From NCBI GenBank assembly GCA_019240215.1, contig JAFAYQ010000054.1, positions 1 to 60,327 on the forward strand: 60,327 nt of DNA, given 5' to 3'. Origin of the DNA: Actinomycetota bacterium. Its GTDB lineage: Bacteria; Actinomycetota; Actinomycetes; Streptosporangiales; Streptosporangiaceae. Of the stretch, positions 38,085-47,753 are shown in pieces. The notes under the pieces are model-generated. The model did not search any database. It saw only the letters and a list, made by a program, of their open reading frames with translations, and was not told where the DNA came from. The translations under genes were made by a program, and so were the position numbers. How positions within the stretch are numbered: position 1 is the first letter of the stretch; the number at the start of each line of letters is the position of its first letter.

Positions 38085-39536
38085 TCAGTCGGCCAGGGCG
38101 GCGGCGATGGCGTGGCGCACGTCCTCGACCTCGCGGACCTCCAGCAGGCCGCTGGGGCCGCCGTCGGACCCCGGCAGCGCGGTCGGCGAGCCGTTCCGGC
38201 CCTGGTCGCGCTCGCGGGCGGGTCCGGCCCCGCCCGGGCTGAGGCCGCCGCCGGCCGGGACGATCGCCCGCCGGAAGCCCATCCGCTCGGCCTCGGCCAG
38301 CCGCCGCGGGATACCGCTCACCCGCCGGACCTCACCGGCCAGCCCGACCTCACCGATGGCGATGACCCCGGCCGGCATGCTCAGGTTCGACGTCGAGCTG
38401 GCCAGGGCCAGCGCCAGCGCCAGGTCGACCGACGGCTCGGTCAGCCGGACCCCGCCGACGGTGGCGGCGTAGACGTCCTGGCGGCCGAGCCGGATGTCGG
38501 CGTGCCGCTGGAGCACCGCCAGCACCATGCCGACCCGCGACCCGTCCAGACCCGAGGTGACCCGGCGGGGCATGTCCAGCACCGAGGGGCCGACCAGCGT
38601 CTGCACCTCGGCCACCAGCGGCCTGCGCCCCTCCAGGGTGACGGTCACGCAGGTGCCGGGGACCGGCTCGCTGCGCTGGGACAGGAACAGCCCGCTGGGA
38701 TCGGGCAGCCCGATCAGCCCGTACTCGCCGAGGTCGAAGCAGCCGACCTCGTCGGTCGGGCCGTAACGGTTCTTGACCGCGCGCACCATGCGCAGCTGGG
38801 AATGGCGGTCGCCCTCGAAGTTCAGCACCACGTCGACCATGTGCTCGAGCGTGCGCGGCCCCGCGATCGACCCGTCCTTGGTCACGTGACCGACCAGGAT
38901 CGTGGCCAGCGCGCGCTCCTTGGCCGCTGCCATCAGCGCGGCCGACACCTCGCGGACCTGGGTCACCCCACCCGGTACGCCGTCCACCCCGCCCGCCGAG
39001 ATCGTCTGCACCGAGTCGACGATCAGCAGGTCGGGCCGGACCGTCTCCACGTGGCCGAGCACCGCCGCCAGGTCGGTCTCGGCCGCCAGGTACAGGTGGT
39101 CGCTGACCGCGCCGATCCGGTCGGCCCGCAGCCGGACCTGGGCGGCCGACTCCTCGCCGGTGACGTACAGCACCGTGCGCGACCCGGCCACCAGCGCGGC
39201 CGCCTCCAGCAGCAGCGTCGACTTGCCGACCCCGGGCTCGCCCGCCAGCAGCAGCACCGCGCCGGGGACGAGGCCACCGCCGAGCACCCGGTCGAGCTCG
39301 TCCATGCCGGTCGGCCGGGCGCTGGCCGCCCGGGCGTCGACGTCGCCGATGGGGACGGCCGGCGTGCTGACCGGGCCCGGTCCGACCCCGCGGACCCCGG
39401 CCCGGATCAGCCGGGGGACCCCGGCCTCCTCGATCGTGCCCCACGCCTGGCACTCGCCGCACCGGCCCACCCACTTCGGGGCCTGCCAGCCGCACTCCGA
39501 GCAGCGGTAGGCGCTCCCTGCCGATGACTTCGCCAT
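38085..39536 (-). CDS. radA: DNA repair protein RadA
   Basis: 483-residue RecA-related branch-migration helicase used in recombinational repair. N-terminal zinc finger [20 protein letters not shown] (four Cys); Walker [10 protein letters not shown]; the RadA-specific KNRYGPTDE; and a C-terminal Lon-protease-like domain ([27 protein letters not shown]). ATG 39536 (MAKSSAG...) is preferred to the upstream ATG 39566 because family members start just before the zinc finger. Confidence 0.95.
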   Translation of the reverse strand: MAKSSAGSAYRCSECGWQAPKWVGRCGECQAWGTIEEAGVPRLIRAGVRGVGPGPVSTPAVPIGDVDARAASARPTGMDELDRVLGGGLVPGAVLLLAGEPGVGKSTLLLEAAALVAGSRTVLYVTGEESAAQVRLRADRIGAVSDHLYLAAETDLAAVLGHVETVRPDLLIVDSVQTISAGGVDGVPGGVTQVREVSAALMAAAKERALATILVGHVTKDGSIAGPRTLEHMVDVVLNFEGDRHSQLRMVRAVKNRYGPTDEVGCFDLGEYGLIGLPDPSGLFLSQRSEPVPGTCVTVTLEGRRPLVAEVQTLVGPSVLDMPRRVTSGLDGSRVGMVLAVLQRHADIRLGRQDVYAATVGGVRLTEPSVDLALALALASSTSNLSMPAGVIAIGEVGLAGEVRRVSGIPRRLAEAERMGFRRAIVPAGGGLSPGGAGPARERDQGRNGSPTALPGSDGGPSGLLEVREVEDVRHAIAAALAD

Positions 39537-39681
39537 GGCTGGCACATTAACGCGGGGTGGTGACAATCCGGCGGGATGCGAGCGGCCGCGTCGCTGGGGG
39601 AAATCCGGCCCGGCGTCAAACTAAGCTTGCTTGACGTAGCCCCTGCCGAGGCATCCGGCAGGCTACGTGGAGGGAAGGGCA

Positions 39682-40506
39682 TTGAGCGACGCTGACCGGC
39701 CGGCCAGGACCCCCGTCGTGCTGTCCACGTCGTCGGTCTACCCGGAGCGGACGCCCGACGCCTTCGAGACGGCCGTGCGGCTGGGCTACGACGGCATCGA
39801 GGTCATGGTCTACACCGACCCGGTGAGCCAGAACGTCGACGTGATCAAACGGCTCATCGACTACCACCAGATCCCGGTGCTGGCCGTGCACGCCCCCAGC
39901 CTGCTGCTGACCCAGCGGGTGTGGGGCCGGGAGCCGTGGGAGAAGATCCGCCGGTCCCAGGACATGGCCGAGCAGCTGGGGGCCAGGATCGTGGTCGTGC
40001 ACCCGCCGTTCCGCTGGCAGCGCGACTACGCGATCGACTTCGAGACCGGGCTGGCCGCGATGGAGGCCGAGACCGACATCATCTTCGCGGTCGAGAACAT
40101 GTTCCCGCTGCGCGCCCGCGGCCGCGAGATCGCGCCCTACGCGCCGAGCTGGGACCCGACCGCGATCAACTGCGCCAACGTGACCATCGACCTCTCGCAC
40201 ACGGCCGCGTCCGGCTCCGATCCGCTGGCGATGGCCGAGGCGGTCGGCGGCCGGCTGACCCACGTGCACCTGGCCGACGGCACCGGCGTCCCCAACGGGC
40301 CGTTCCCGGACGAGCACCTGGTGCCCGGGCGCGGCAGCCAGCCCTGCGCGGAGTTCCTGCACCGCCTGGGCGCGAGCGGTTACCCGGGCGTGGTCGTGCT
40401 CGAGGTCAACACCCGCCGCGCCCCGAGCCGCGACGCCCGCGAAGCCGACCTGGCCGAGTCGCTGGCCTTCGCCCGCGAGCACCTGACCCACGTCCCCGCC
40501 CGCTGA
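39682..40506 (+). CDS. Sugar phosphate isomerase/epimerase family protein
   Basis: 274-residue TIM-barrel protein of the AP endonuclease 2/xylose isomerase-like superfamily. [73 protein letters not shown] and VVLEVNTR supply the metal-binding Glu/His/Asp positions. Specific substrate unknown. TTG 39682 is chosen, preceded by GGAGGGAAGGG; an in-frame GTG 39667 overlaps that site. Confidence 0.85.
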   Translation: MSDADRPARTPVVLSTSSVYPERTPDAFETAVRLGYDGIEVMVYTDPVSQNVDVIKRLIDYHQIPVLAVHAPSLLLTQRVWGREPWEKIRRSQDMAEQLGARIVVVHPPFRWQRDYAIDFETGLAAMEAETDIIFAVENMFPLRARGREIAPYAPSWDPTAINCANVTIDLSHTAASGSDPLAMAEAVGGRLTHVHLADGTGVPNGPFPDEHLVPGRGSQPCAEFLHRLGASGYPGVVVLEVNTRRAPSRDAREADLAESLAFAREHLTHVPAR

Positions 40507-40558
40507 GCCGGCCCGGCCGGGGCCGCCGTCCCACCCGGCCGGGGCGCTTGCTGGGCGT

Positions 40559-40570
40559 TTGCAATTGCAA
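40559..40570 (+). promoter_or_regulatory. Palindrome upstream of XRE regulator
   Basis: TTGCAATTGCAA is a perfect 12-bp palindrome 24 nt before the XRE gene, nested inside a longer GCTTGC...GCAAGC pair (40546-40572). It is AT-rich within GC-rich DNA and is a candidate autoregulatory operator. Confidence 0.4.
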
Positions 40571-40594
40571 GCACTCGAGGGTAATACTGGAGGC

Positions 40595-41104
40595 ATGCCT
40601 CAGGTGAACATGAACTCGATCGGGGACTACATCCGCGACCAGCGCGAGCAGGCGAAGATCTCGCTGCGCCAGCTCTCGCAGCAGGCGGGGGTCTCCAACC
40701 CTTATCTCAGCCAGATCGAGCGCGGGCTGCGCAAGCCCAGCGCCGAGATCCTGCAGCAGATCGCCAAGGGCCTGCGTATCTCCGCCGAGGCGCTGTACGT
40801 GCAGGCCGGCATCCTCGAGGACCAGCCCGCCGACTCCGGGGTGCGGTCCGCCCTGCTGGCCGACCCGGGCCTGTCCGAGCGGCAGAAGCAGGTGCTGATC
40901 GAGATCTACGAGTCGTTCCGCAAGGAGAACGGGGTCGCCGGCGACGGCGACGCCACCGTCGCGGTGCTGCCGCGGGCCGTCACCGCCGAGCCCGAGCCGG
41001 GCCGCCCGGAGCGGCCCAGCCGTGACCGCACCTGGTCGGCGGTGACCGACGACGCCACCGGCCCCGTTACCGGAACGGGACCATCATCGGTGGACAACGG
41101 ATAA
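40595..41104 (+). CDS. XRE-family helix-turn-helix regulator
   Basis: 169 residues. The N-terminal HTH_3 domain contains IGDYIRDQREQAKISLRQLS with QQAGVSNPYLSQIERGLRKP. A conserved region (LYVQAGILEDQ, SERQKQVLIEIYESFRKEN) and a low-complexity tail follow. It resembles the short conserved actinobacterial XRE protein encoded near mshA/senX3 (Rv0474-like in position). ATG 40595 has a TGGAGG ribosome binding site. Targets are unknown. Confidence 0.88.
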   Translation: MPQVNMNSIGDYIRDQREQAKISLRQLSQQAGVSNPYLSQIERGLRKPSAEILQQIAKGLRISAEALYVQAGILEDQPADSGVRSALLADPGLSERQKQVLIEIYESFRKENGVAGDGDATVAVLPRAVTAEPEPGRPERPSRDRTWSAVTDDATGPVTGTGPSSVDNG

Positions 41105-41113
41105 CGTGGTGCC

Positions 41114-41455
41114 GTGTTGACCGGTGCGGCCATGACGCCGCTGAATTGGTTCTTCGCCGCGCTCTCGATCGCGGCCTTCGTGTTCGAGGCGTGGGCCTTC
41201 GTCGACGCCGTCCGGCGGCCGGCCGCCGCGTTCCCGGCCGTCGGCAAGCAGACCAAACCGATCTGGCTGATCATCCTGGGCGTCTCCATGGTCGTCGGCC
41301 TCGGCTACGCCTTCTACCTGCGGGGCGCGTCGGTGACCTCGATCCTGCCGGTCGCCGCGTTCGTGGCGGCCGCGGTCTACATGGCCGACGTCCACCCGAA
41401 GGTCAAGGAGTTCAAGACCGGCCACACCCATTCCGGTCCGTACGGGCCGTGGTAG
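41114..41455 (+). CDS. DUF2516 small membrane protein
   Basis: 113 residues with three hydrophobic helices (WFFAALSIAAFVFEAWAFV, IWLIILGVSMVVGLGYAFYL, SILPVAAFVAAAVYMADV) and the conserved DAVRRPAAAFPAVGKQTK of DUF2516. GTG 41114 lies 6 nt after a TAACGT -10-like hexamer (41102-41107), so the mRNA may be leaderless; ATG 41132 is the alternative. Follows the XRE gene, as in relatives. Function unknown. Confidence 0.85.
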   Translation: MLTGAAMTPLNWFFAALSIAAFVFEAWAFVDAVRRPAAAFPAVGKQTKPIWLIILGVSMVVGLGYAFYLRGASVTSILPVAAFVAAAVYMADVHPKVKEFKTGHTHSGPYGPW

Positions 41456-41457
41456 CG

Positions 41458-41481
41458 CCCTTTTAATCATATTTAAAAGGG
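41458..41481. terminator. AT-rich bidirectional hairpin
   Basis: CCCTTTTAA and TTAAAAGGG form a perfect 9-bp stem with a 6-nt loop, directly after the DUF2516 stop and before the convergent M56 gene. A/T runs within the stem can provide the U-tract in either direction. Confidence 0.65.
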
Positions 41482-41597
41482 TCTATGGGGGCGGGCCGCC
41501 CACGTTCGGCGGGGTCGCCGCGCGAGGGGCCGGGACGGGGCGCCCACGGGACCGCGGACCGCGGAGTGGGGCCGGGCGGCCGAGCGGGGTGGGCGCC

Positions 41598-42557
41598 TCA
41601 GTTCGGCAGGACCAGCAGGGCGACCGGGACCACCACGATCAGGGTGGCGGCGCAGCAGATGGCCACGCGGACGGCGACCGGGGGCGGCGGGTTCGGGGTC
41701 ATGATGCGGGTGACCCGGGCGGTCATCTCGCCCTCGTGAGCGGCCCCGGAGACGGCCAGGGCGCCGTCGGGGGCGCTGCCCGCGCCGCCACAGCCGGCGG
41801 TGCCGAACCGGGCCAGCGCGCCGGCCAGCGCGCGAGCCGACCGGGCCCGCAGCGCCCGGTCGTCGGCCAGCATTTCGATCAGCAGGGCAACCGACTGGTG
41901 GGCCTCGGCGCAGACGCGCGACCAGCCGAACGCCCGGCGCAGGGCGGTGAACGGCAGCACCACCAGGTCGTGCCGTTCGCGCAGGTGAGCCCGCTCGTGG
42001 GCCAGCACCGCGGCCAGCTCGGCCGGCCGCAGCAGGTCGAGCGCGCCCACGCTGACCACGATCTTGGAGCGCAGGCCGGGCAGACAGTAGGCGGCCGCGG
42101 TCGGGTAGTCGACGACCAGGGCCCCGGGGGCCTTGGGGTCGCCGCGGCCGAGCAGCGCGAGCAGCTCCCGCTGCCGCCGCCGGGCGCGGACCACGGTGAT
42201 CGCCGACGCCAGCAGCACCCAGCACAGCTGGCCGAGCAGGGCCAGCCCCAGCACCAGGCTGGCCAGCCGCAACAGCACCAGCAAGACCGGCTGCCCGGCC
42301 GGGAACAGGTCCCCGTGGGAGGACATCCGGGCCACCTGGCCGACGCCGTCGGCCACGCTCGACGAACCAGCGGGCAGGCCGATCTCGATCAGCGCACCGA
42401 CCGCGGCCAGACCGCCGCCGAGGCCGAGCGCCTGCCACAAGAGGATGGCCGCCCCCGGCGATCGCCGGGGCCAGCGGGCCGCGCCCAGCAAGGCCGAGCC
42501 TCGCACGCAGCCAATGGCGACGGCGGCCAGCAGGGCCGCGTCGGCCGGTCCAGTCAT
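41598..42557 (-). CDS. M56-family (BlaR1-like) membrane metallopeptidase
   Basis: 319 residues, several transmembrane helices (ALLAAVAIGCVRGSALLGAA; ILLWQALGLGGGLAAVGAL; VLLVLLRLASLVLGLALLGQ; VAICCAATLIVVVPVALLVL) and a cytoplasmic gluzincin motif HERAH in AAVLAHERAHLRERHD. It lacks the extracellular penicillin-binding sensor domain of true BlaR1, so the inducing signal is unknown. Its ATG overlaps the BlaI stop (TGATG-type), forming a signalling-protease/repressor pair. Confidence 0.9.
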   Translation of the reverse strand: MTGPADAALLAAVAIGCVRGSALLGAARWPRRSPGAAILLWQALGLGGGLAAVGALIEIGLPAGSSSVADGVGQVARMSSHGDLFPAGQPVLLVLLRLASLVLGLALLGQLCWVLLASAITVVRARRRQRELLALLGRGDPKAPGALVVDYPTAAAYCLPGLRSKIVVSVGALDLLRPAELAAVLAHERAHLRERHDLVVLPFTALRRAFGWSRVCAEAHQSVALLIEMLADDRALRARSARALAGALARFGTAGCGGAGSAPDGALAVSGAAHEGEMTARVTRIMTPNPPPPVAVRVAICCAATLIVVVPVALLVLPN

Positions 42558-42931
42558 CAGCCCCCGCCGTCACCTTCGATCTCGTCCAGGGCACCACGGA
42601 GGGCACTGGCCTCGGCCCCGGAGACCGACTTGGCAAACCGGGCGAGCGCGGCCGACCGGTCGCCGGTCTGGTCCAGCGCGGTCAGCATCAGCTCGGTCAC
42701 GTACGCTTCCCTGGTCGCGGCCGGGCGGTAACGCCAGGCTCGGCCGTCCCGCTCACGCCGGGCGAAGCCCTTCTTGGCCAGGCGGTCCAGCACCGTCATG
42801 ACGGTGGTGTGCGCGAGGTCGCGTTCGGTGAGCTGCGCGCTGACCTCACGGACGGTGAGGGACTGAGGCGTCCCCCAGAGAACGTCCATGATCGCGCGTT
42901 CGAGGTCGCCAAGCCGGTTCACATTGGTCAC
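42557..42931 (-). CDS. BlaI/MecI/CopY-family repressor
   Basis: 124-residue winged-helix repressor: RLGDLERAIMDVLWGTPQSL, TVREVSAQL, HTTVMTVLDRLAKKGFARRE, then a dimerisation region. In this family the partner M56 peptidase cleaves the repressor to induce the operon. GTG 42931 is preferred because it gives the same five residues before RLGDLE as mycobacterial BlaI; GTG 42922 after a TAAAGT hexamer (possible leaderless start) is an alternative. Confidence 0.9.
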   Translation of the reverse strand: MTNVNRLGDLERAIMDVLWGTPQSLTVREVSAQLTERDLAHTTVMTVLDRLAKKGFARRERDGRAWRYRPAATREAYVTELMLTALDQTGDRSAALARFAKSVSGAEASALRGALDEIEGDGGG

Positions 42932-43067
42932 TTTACCCACGCGGGTTGCCGGCGAACCGGCCATAGCACGCAGACCGTTCGCCGTCGGGTCACACGTCGC
43001 GGAACCCGCTTCGATCACTTTTTCTTCTTCCGGCAGGAGACTATCTAGCTACCCGCGAACGCGCCGG

Positions 43068-43604
43068 TCAACGGGCGGAATTGTGCTCCGGGTCGGCGAA
43101 CCGGGCGAAGGCCTGCAGGTTGGCCAGGCTCTCGCCGTTCTTGGCCCGCCACGCCCATTCGCGGCGGATCGCGGATGCGAACCCCAGCTCCAGGGCGGCG
43201 TCGAAGTTCTCGTCAGCATAACTGAGCACGCAGCCGAGGATGCGGTCGACCTCGGCGGCCGAGACCGCCGCCAGCGGCAGCCGCCCGACCAGGTACACGT
43301 CGCCGACCTGGTCGATGGCGAAGTGGACACCGTAGGTGCGGCCGTTGCGCTCGAGCAGGAACCGGTAGAACTGCTCGGCGTTCTCGTCCGGCCGTCGGCA
43401 GAAGAACGCCTCCACGTGCAGGCTGTGGCGGCCCGCGATCAGCCAGGTCACCGTGGCCAGCTTGTGCTCGCCGGCCAGCTTGACCAGGTAGGCGCCGGGA
43501 CTGGGATGCTCGGACGGCAGGTCCAGCTCCTGCAGGGCCGCCTCGATGGCCGCCGCGGCCGCCGCGGTCTCGGCCCCGGCTTCGGCCGCACTGGTGTCGG
43601 TCAC
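43068..43604 (-). CDS. YbjN domain-containing protein
   Basis: 178 residues with a YbjN/T3SS-chaperone-like fold (GEHKLATVTWLIAGRHSLHV, AFFCRRPDENAEQFYRFLL, GDVYLVGRLPLAAVSAAEVDRIL). Its GTG start overlaps the mshA stop (GTGA), and an mshA-YbjN pair is conserved across mycothiol-producing actinobacteria. Function unknown; a role supporting mycothiol synthesis or stress response is inference from linkage. Confidence 0.88.
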   Translation of the reverse strand: MTDTSAAEAGAETAAAAAAIEAALQELDLPSEHPSPGAYLVKLAGEHKLATVTWLIAGRHSLHVEAFFCRRPDENAEQFYRFLLERNGRTYGVHFAIDQVGDVYLVGRLPLAAVSAAEVDRILGCVLSYADENFDAALELGFASAIRREWAWRAKNGESLANLQAFARFADPEHNSAR

Positions 43605-44869
43605 GCCTCCACCGTAGCCCGGGCCTCGTCCATCGCCCCCGAGTAGACCCCCAGCAGCTGGTCGACCGCGGCCGACCAGCCGAACCGGGAGGCGTGCCGG
43701 AGCGCACCGGCCGACATCCGCTCGAGCGCGGCCGGGGCGGCCGCCAGCTGGCGCAGCACCCGGGCGTAGTCGGCCGGGTTGTGGCTGTCGACCAGCAGGC
43801 CCGAGTCCCGGTGCCGCACCGCGGTCCGCAGCCCGCCCACCGCCGCCGCCACCACCGGGGTGCCACAGGCCTGAGCCTCCATCGCGACCAGGCCGAACGA
43901 TTCGGAGTGGGAGGGCACGACCACGACCGTGGCCGCCCGGTACCAGTCGGCCAGCTCGGACTGGGCGCAGGGCGGCTCCACCCGGACCACGTCACCGATG
44001 CCGAGCCGGGCGGCCAGCTGGGTGGCCATGTCCGGGTCGGTGCGGCCGAGGCCGCTGGGGCCGCCCACGAACACCACCACCAGCCGGCGGGCCAGGTCCG
44101 GGTCGTCCTCGATCATCCGGGCCACCGCGTGCAGCAGGATGTCGGGTCCCTTGAGCGGCTGCATCCGGCCCGCGAACAGCAGCATCACCGCGCCGGCGGG
44201 CACCCCCAGCGCCCGCCGGGCGGCCTGCTGGTCACCGGGCCGGAAGGTGGACAGGTCGACGCCGGGGTGCACGGTCTTGACCCGGGCCGGGTCGGCCCCG
44301 TAGAGCCCGGTGAGCTGGCGCGCCTCCTCGGCGGTGTTGGCCACCAGCCGGTCGGCTACCGCCACCACCTCTTCCTCACCCCGGATGCGGGTGTCGGGCT
44401 CGGCCGAGTCGCCGGTCGCCAGGGCGGCGTTCTTGACCTTGCCGAGGGTGTGCATGGACTGCACCAGCGGCACTCCCCAGCGTTCCTTGGCCACCGCCCC
44501 GACCTGGCCGGACAGCCAGTAGTGGGAGTGCACGAGGTCGTACCGGCCGGGCACGTAGGCGGCCTCGATGCGCAGCACCTCGAACGTGAAGTGGCAGATC
44601 TGGGCGGGGATGTCAGCCTTGTCGAGCTCCTCGAACGGGCCCGCGGTCACGTGCCGGACCAGCACCCCGGGCGCCAGCTCGGTGACCGGCGGGGCGTCCC
44701 GGGAGACCGCGCGGGTGAAGATCTCCACCTCGGTGCCGCGGGCGGCCAGCCGCTTGGCCACCTCGACCACGTACACGTTCAGGCCCCCGGCATCGCCGGT
44801 TCCTGGCTGGTCGAGCGGGGACGTATGAACGCTGATCGTCGCGATCCGGCTCGGGACGCTTCGCGGCAC
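43601..44869 (-). CDS. mshA: D-inositol-3-phosphate glycosyltransferase (mycothiol synthesis)
   Basis: GT4 enzyme transferring GlcNAc from UDP-GlcNAc to 1L-inositol-1-phosphate, the first step of mycothiol synthesis. 422 residues with TISVHTSPLDQPGTGDAGGL, VQSMHTLGKVKN, FAGRMQPLKGPDILLHAV and the E-x7-E region SESFGLVAMEAQACGTPVVA. GTG 44869 is chosen because GGAGG lies 9 nt upstream; a TTG at 44893 is the longest frame start. First gene of an operon with ybjN. Confidence 0.94.
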   Translation of the reverse strand: MPRSVPSRIATISVHTSPLDQPGTGDAGGLNVYVVEVAKRLAARGTEVEIFTRAVSRDAPPVTELAPGVLVRHVTAGPFEELDKADIPAQICHFTFEVLRIEAAYVPGRYDLVHSHYWLSGQVGAVAKERWGVPLVQSMHTLGKVKNAALATGDSAEPDTRIRGEEEVVAVADRLVANTAEEARQLTGLYGADPARVKTVHPGVDLSTFRPGDQQAARRALGVPAGAVMLLFAGRMQPLKGPDILLHAVARMIEDDPDLARRLVVVFVGGPSGLGRTDPDMATQLAARLGIGDVVRVEPPCAQSELADWYRAATVVVVPSHSESFGLVAMEAQACGTPVVAAAVGGLRTAVRHRDSGLLVDSHNPADYARVLRQLAAAPAALERMSAGALRHASRFGWSAAVDQLLGVYSGAMDEARATVEA

Positions 44870-45002
44870 GGGCAAGCACCTCCGATTCTGCAACCACGAC
44901 GTTCCACCGAGTCTTCCCTGTCAACCAGCCCGCTCACCTGAGAGCCGCTTCCTCCTTGGCTGGCCGACGGCTGGCCGGCCGCCGGGCCGATAGGCTCGGG
45001 CC

Positions 45003-45746
45003 ATGGGAACTCTTGTGCTGCTGCGCCACGGTGAGAGCGAGTGGAATTCCAAGGGACTTTTTACCGGATGGGTGGATGTGCCCCTGTCCGAGACCGGGGC
45101 GGACGAGGCCCGCAACGCCGGGCGGCTGCTGAGTGAGGCGGGGATCGGCCCGGACGTGCTGTTCACCTCGGTGCTGACCCGGGCCATCCAGACCGCCAAC
45201 ATCACCCTGGACGTGGCCGGCCTGGCCTGGCTGCCGGTGCACCGGTCCTGGCGGCTGAACGAACGCCACTACGGCGCCCTGCAGGGCAAGGACAAGGCCC
45301 AGACCCGCCAGGAGTTCGGCGACGAGCAGTTCATGACCTGGCGCCGCTCCTACGACGTCCCACCCCCGCCGATCGCCGACGACAACCAGTACTCCCAGGC
45401 CGGCGACCCCCGCTACGCGCTGCTGCCCCCCGACCTGCTGCCCCGCACCGAATGCCTCAAAGACGTCCAGGCCCGGATGCTGCCCTACTGGTATGAGCAG
45501 ATCGTCCCCGAGCTCGCCGTCGGCCGCACCGTCCTGGTCACCGCCCACGGCAACTCCCTGCGGGCCCTGGTCAAGCACCTCGACGGCATCAGCGACGACG
45601 ACATCGCCGCCCTCAACATCCCCACCGGCATCCCCCTGCGCTACGACCTCGACGACGACTACCGCCCGGTCGAAAAGGGCGGCCGTTACCTCGACCCGCA
45701 GGCCGCGGCCGAGGCGGCTGAGGCAGTTAAGAACCAGGGCCGCTGA
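45003..45746 (+). CDS. gpmA: 2,3-bisphosphoglycerate-dependent phosphoglycerate mutase
   Basis: Glycolytic enzyme interconverting 3- and 2-phosphoglycerate. 247 residues. Phosphohistidine motif [50 protein letters not shown]; second catalytic His in [14 protein letters not shown]. Divergent from mshA and followed by the senX3-regX3 pair, as in mycobacteria. Confidence 0.96.
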   Translation: MGTLVLLRHGESEWNSKGLFTGWVDVPLSETGADEARNAGRLLSEAGIGPDVLFTSVLTRAIQTANITLDVAGLAWLPVHRSWRLNERHYGALQGKDKAQTRQEFGDEQFMTWRRSYDVPPPPIADDNQYSQAGDPRYALLPPDLLPRTECLKDVQARMLPYWYEQIVPELAVGRTVLVTAHGNSLRALVKHLDGISDDDIAALNIPTGIPLRYDLDDDYRPVEKGGRYLDPQAAAEAAEAVKNQGR

Positions 45747-45794
45747 CCCGTCCGCCAGGCGGCAATCGGGTGTGCGCCGAAGAAATCACAAATG

Positions 45795-45831
45795 TCCGGA
45801 TAATGGACTGGTGGGAAACAGTCCGGTAATA
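45795..45831 (+). promoter_or_regulatory. Direct and inverted repeats upstream of senX3
   Basis: GTCCGG-ATAAT (45795-45805) and GTCCGG-TAAT (45822-45831) form a direct repeat with 27-bp period. Within it GGACTG and CAGTCC form an inverted repeat around GTGGGAAA. It lies 130-170 bp before the kinase gene and may bind RegX3/PhoP-like regulators (inference). Confidence 0.35.
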
Positions 45832-45962
45832 GTCGCACGTCAACGGCCCCTGTTTGTGGTGCCCGGCATGGGGCCGTTTACGATCGGGTGTGTGGGCCTG
45901 AGCTGTTCCGATGCGACGTCGCCAGCGGTGAGCGGCGGGATTCAGTCACCGAGGGAGCAGCA

Positions 45963-47051
45963 ATGCCGGTGAGCACACGGGCGGTCAACGGCGGGTGGCG
46001 GGAATCCGCCGATCCGGCGGCCACGCCCTTGCCTCCAGGTATCGCCTCGGTCCTTTCGGTGCTGTCGTCCTCGGCCGTCGTGCTCGACGCCGAGGACCGG
46101 GTCCTGCAGGCCAGCGACGCGGCCCGCTCGTTCGGGCTGGTCGAAGGCGAACAGCTGATGGCCAGCGAGCTGCTGGCGCTGGCCCGCCAGGTGCGCCGGG
46201 ACGGGGAGATCAGGGAAGGCGAGTTCGAGGTCACCCCCGGGGGCGGCGTCGGCGGCCGGGTGACCAACTTCGCGGTCCGGGTCGCCCCGCTCGGCGGCGA
46301 CGTCGGCTGCGAGGGCCTGGTGCTGGTGCTGGCCGAGGACCAGAGCGAGAGCCGCCGGGTGGACGAGGTCCGCCGCGACTTCGTCGCCAACGTCAGCCAC
46401 GAGCTGAAGACCCCGGTCGGCGCGCTGGCGCTGCTGGCCGAGACGGTCGAGGACGCGGCCGACGACCCGGACGCGGTCCGCCGGTTCGCCGGCCGGATGC
46501 GCCAGGAGGCGGCCCGGCTGACCAACCTGGTCCAGGACATCATCACGCTGTCCCGCATCCAGGCGGCCGAGCCGGTCCCCGACCCGACCGCGGTGGCGGT
46601 GGACGCGGTCATCGCCGAGGCGCTGGACCGGTGCCGGATGAAGGCCAACGCCCGCGGCATCGTGCTGGCCGACGTCGGCGACCGCGACCTCGGCGTCCTC
46701 GGCGACGAGGACCTGCTGATCACCGCGATCCGCAACCTGCTGGAGAACGCGGTCGCCTACAGCCCGGAGCGGACCCGGGTGGTGGTCACCACCCGCCGCG
46801 ACGGGCACCGGGCCGAGATCAGCGTCGAGGACCAGGGGATCGGCATCCCCGAGCGCGACCTGCAGCGGATCTTCGAACGTTTCTACCGGGTCGATCCGGC
46901 CCGCTCGCGGGCCACCGGCGGCACCGGGCTCGGCCTGGCGATCGTCAAGCACGTGACGGCGGCGCACGGCGGGACCGTGACCGTCCGGAGCGTGGAAGGT
47001 TCGGGCTCCACCTTCACCATCTCACTTCCTTTGCGGGAGGCACCCCAGTGA
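45963..47051 (+). CDS. senX3: SenX3-like sensor histidine kinase, no transmembrane segment
   Basis: 362 residues. A PAS-like N-terminal domain (IASVLSVLSSSAVVLDAEDR) precedes the HisKA box FVANVSHELKTPVGALALLAE, N box RNLLENAVAYSP, G1 DQGIGIPERD, F RIFERFYRVDPARS and G2 GGTGLGLAIVKH. Context and domain order match SenX3, the phosphate-responsive kinase, but the N-terminal membrane helix of mycobacterial SenX3 is absent and I find none in frame upstream. ATG 45963 has a GGGAG ribosome binding site. It overlaps regX3 by GTGA. Confidence 0.9.
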   Translation: MPVSTRAVNGGWRESADPAATPLPPGIASVLSVLSSSAVVLDAEDRVLQASDAARSFGLVEGEQLMASELLALARQVRRDGEIREGEFEVTPGGGVGGRVTNFAVRVAPLGGDVGCEGLVLVLAEDQSESRRVDEVRRDFVANVSHELKTPVGALALLAETVEDAADDPDAVRRFAGRMRQEAARLTNLVQDIITLSRIQAAEPVPDPTAVAVDAVIAEALDRCRMKANARGIVLADVGDRDLGVLGDEDLLITAIRNLLENAVAYSPERTRVVVTTRRDGHRAEISVEDQGIGIPERDLQRIFERFYRVDPARSRATGGTGLGLAIVKHVTAAHGGTVTVRSVEGSGSTFTISLPLREAPQ

Positions 47052-47737
47052 CACGTGTGCTCGTGGTCGAGGACGAGGAATCGTTCAGCGACGCGATCTC
47101 CTACCTGCTGCGGAAGGAGGGGTTCGAGGTCGCCGTCTGCGCCACCGGCCCGGACGCGCTGAGCGCGTTCGACCGCTCCGGCGCGGATCTGGTGCTGCTC
47201 GACCTCATGCTCCCGGGCCTGCCCGGCAGCGAGGTGTGCCGGTCGCTCCGGTCGCGGTCCAACGTGCCGGTCATCATGCTGACCGCCAAGGACAGCGAGA
47301 TCGACAAGGTGGTCGGCCTCGAGCTGGGGGCCGACGACTACGTGACCAAGCCGTTCTCGTCGCGCGAGCTGGTCGCCCGGATGCGGGCGGTGCTGCGCCG
47401 CCGGGGCGAGCCGGACGAGGTGACGGTCTCGGCCATGGAGGCCGGCCCGGTCCGGATGGACGTCGACCGGCACGTGGTGACCGTGCGCGGCGGCCAGATC
47501 CAGCTCCCGCTCAAGGAGTTCGAACTGCTGCAGGTGCTGCTGCGCAACGCCGACCGGGTGCTGACCCGGATGCAGCTCATCGACCGGGTCTGGGGCGCCG
47601 ACTACGTGGGCGACACCAAGACCCTGGACGTGCACATCAAGCGGCTGCGGGCCAAGATCGAATCCGACCCGGCCAACCCGCGGCACATCGTGACCGTCCG
47701 CGGGCTGGGCTACAAGTTCGACTCGGCCGCCGCTTAA
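47048..47737 (+). CDS. regX3: OmpR/PhoB-family response regulator RegX3
   Basis: 229 residues. Receiver domain with acidic pocket VVEDEES, phospho-acceptor Asp in LVLLDLMLPG and Lys in DDYVTKPFSS. C-terminal winged helix: LKEFELLQVLLRNADRVLTR, TLDVHIKRLRAKIE, TVRGLGYKFD. It is the partner of the preceding kinase, likely controlling phosphate-starvation genes. GTG 47048 overlaps the kinase stop. Confidence 0.94.
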   Translation: MTRVLVVEDEESFSDAISYLLRKEGFEVAVCATGPDALSAFDRSGADLVLLDLMLPGLPGSEVCRSLRSRSNVPVIMLTAKDSEIDKVVGLELGADDYVTKPFSSRELVARMRAVLRRRGEPDEVTVSAMEAGPVRMDVDRHVVTVRGGQIQLPLKEFELLQVLLRNADRVLTRMQLIDRVWGADYVGDTKTLDVHIKRLRAKIESDPANPRHIVTVRGLGYKFDSAAA

Positions 47738-47753
47738 GCGGGCCGGCCGCCGC

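Noticed and set aside
41598..42931. Beta-lactam sensing blaR1-blaI system
   Set aside because: The M56 protein lacks a penicillin-binding sensor domain and no beta-lactamase gene is near, so only the family-level call is kept.
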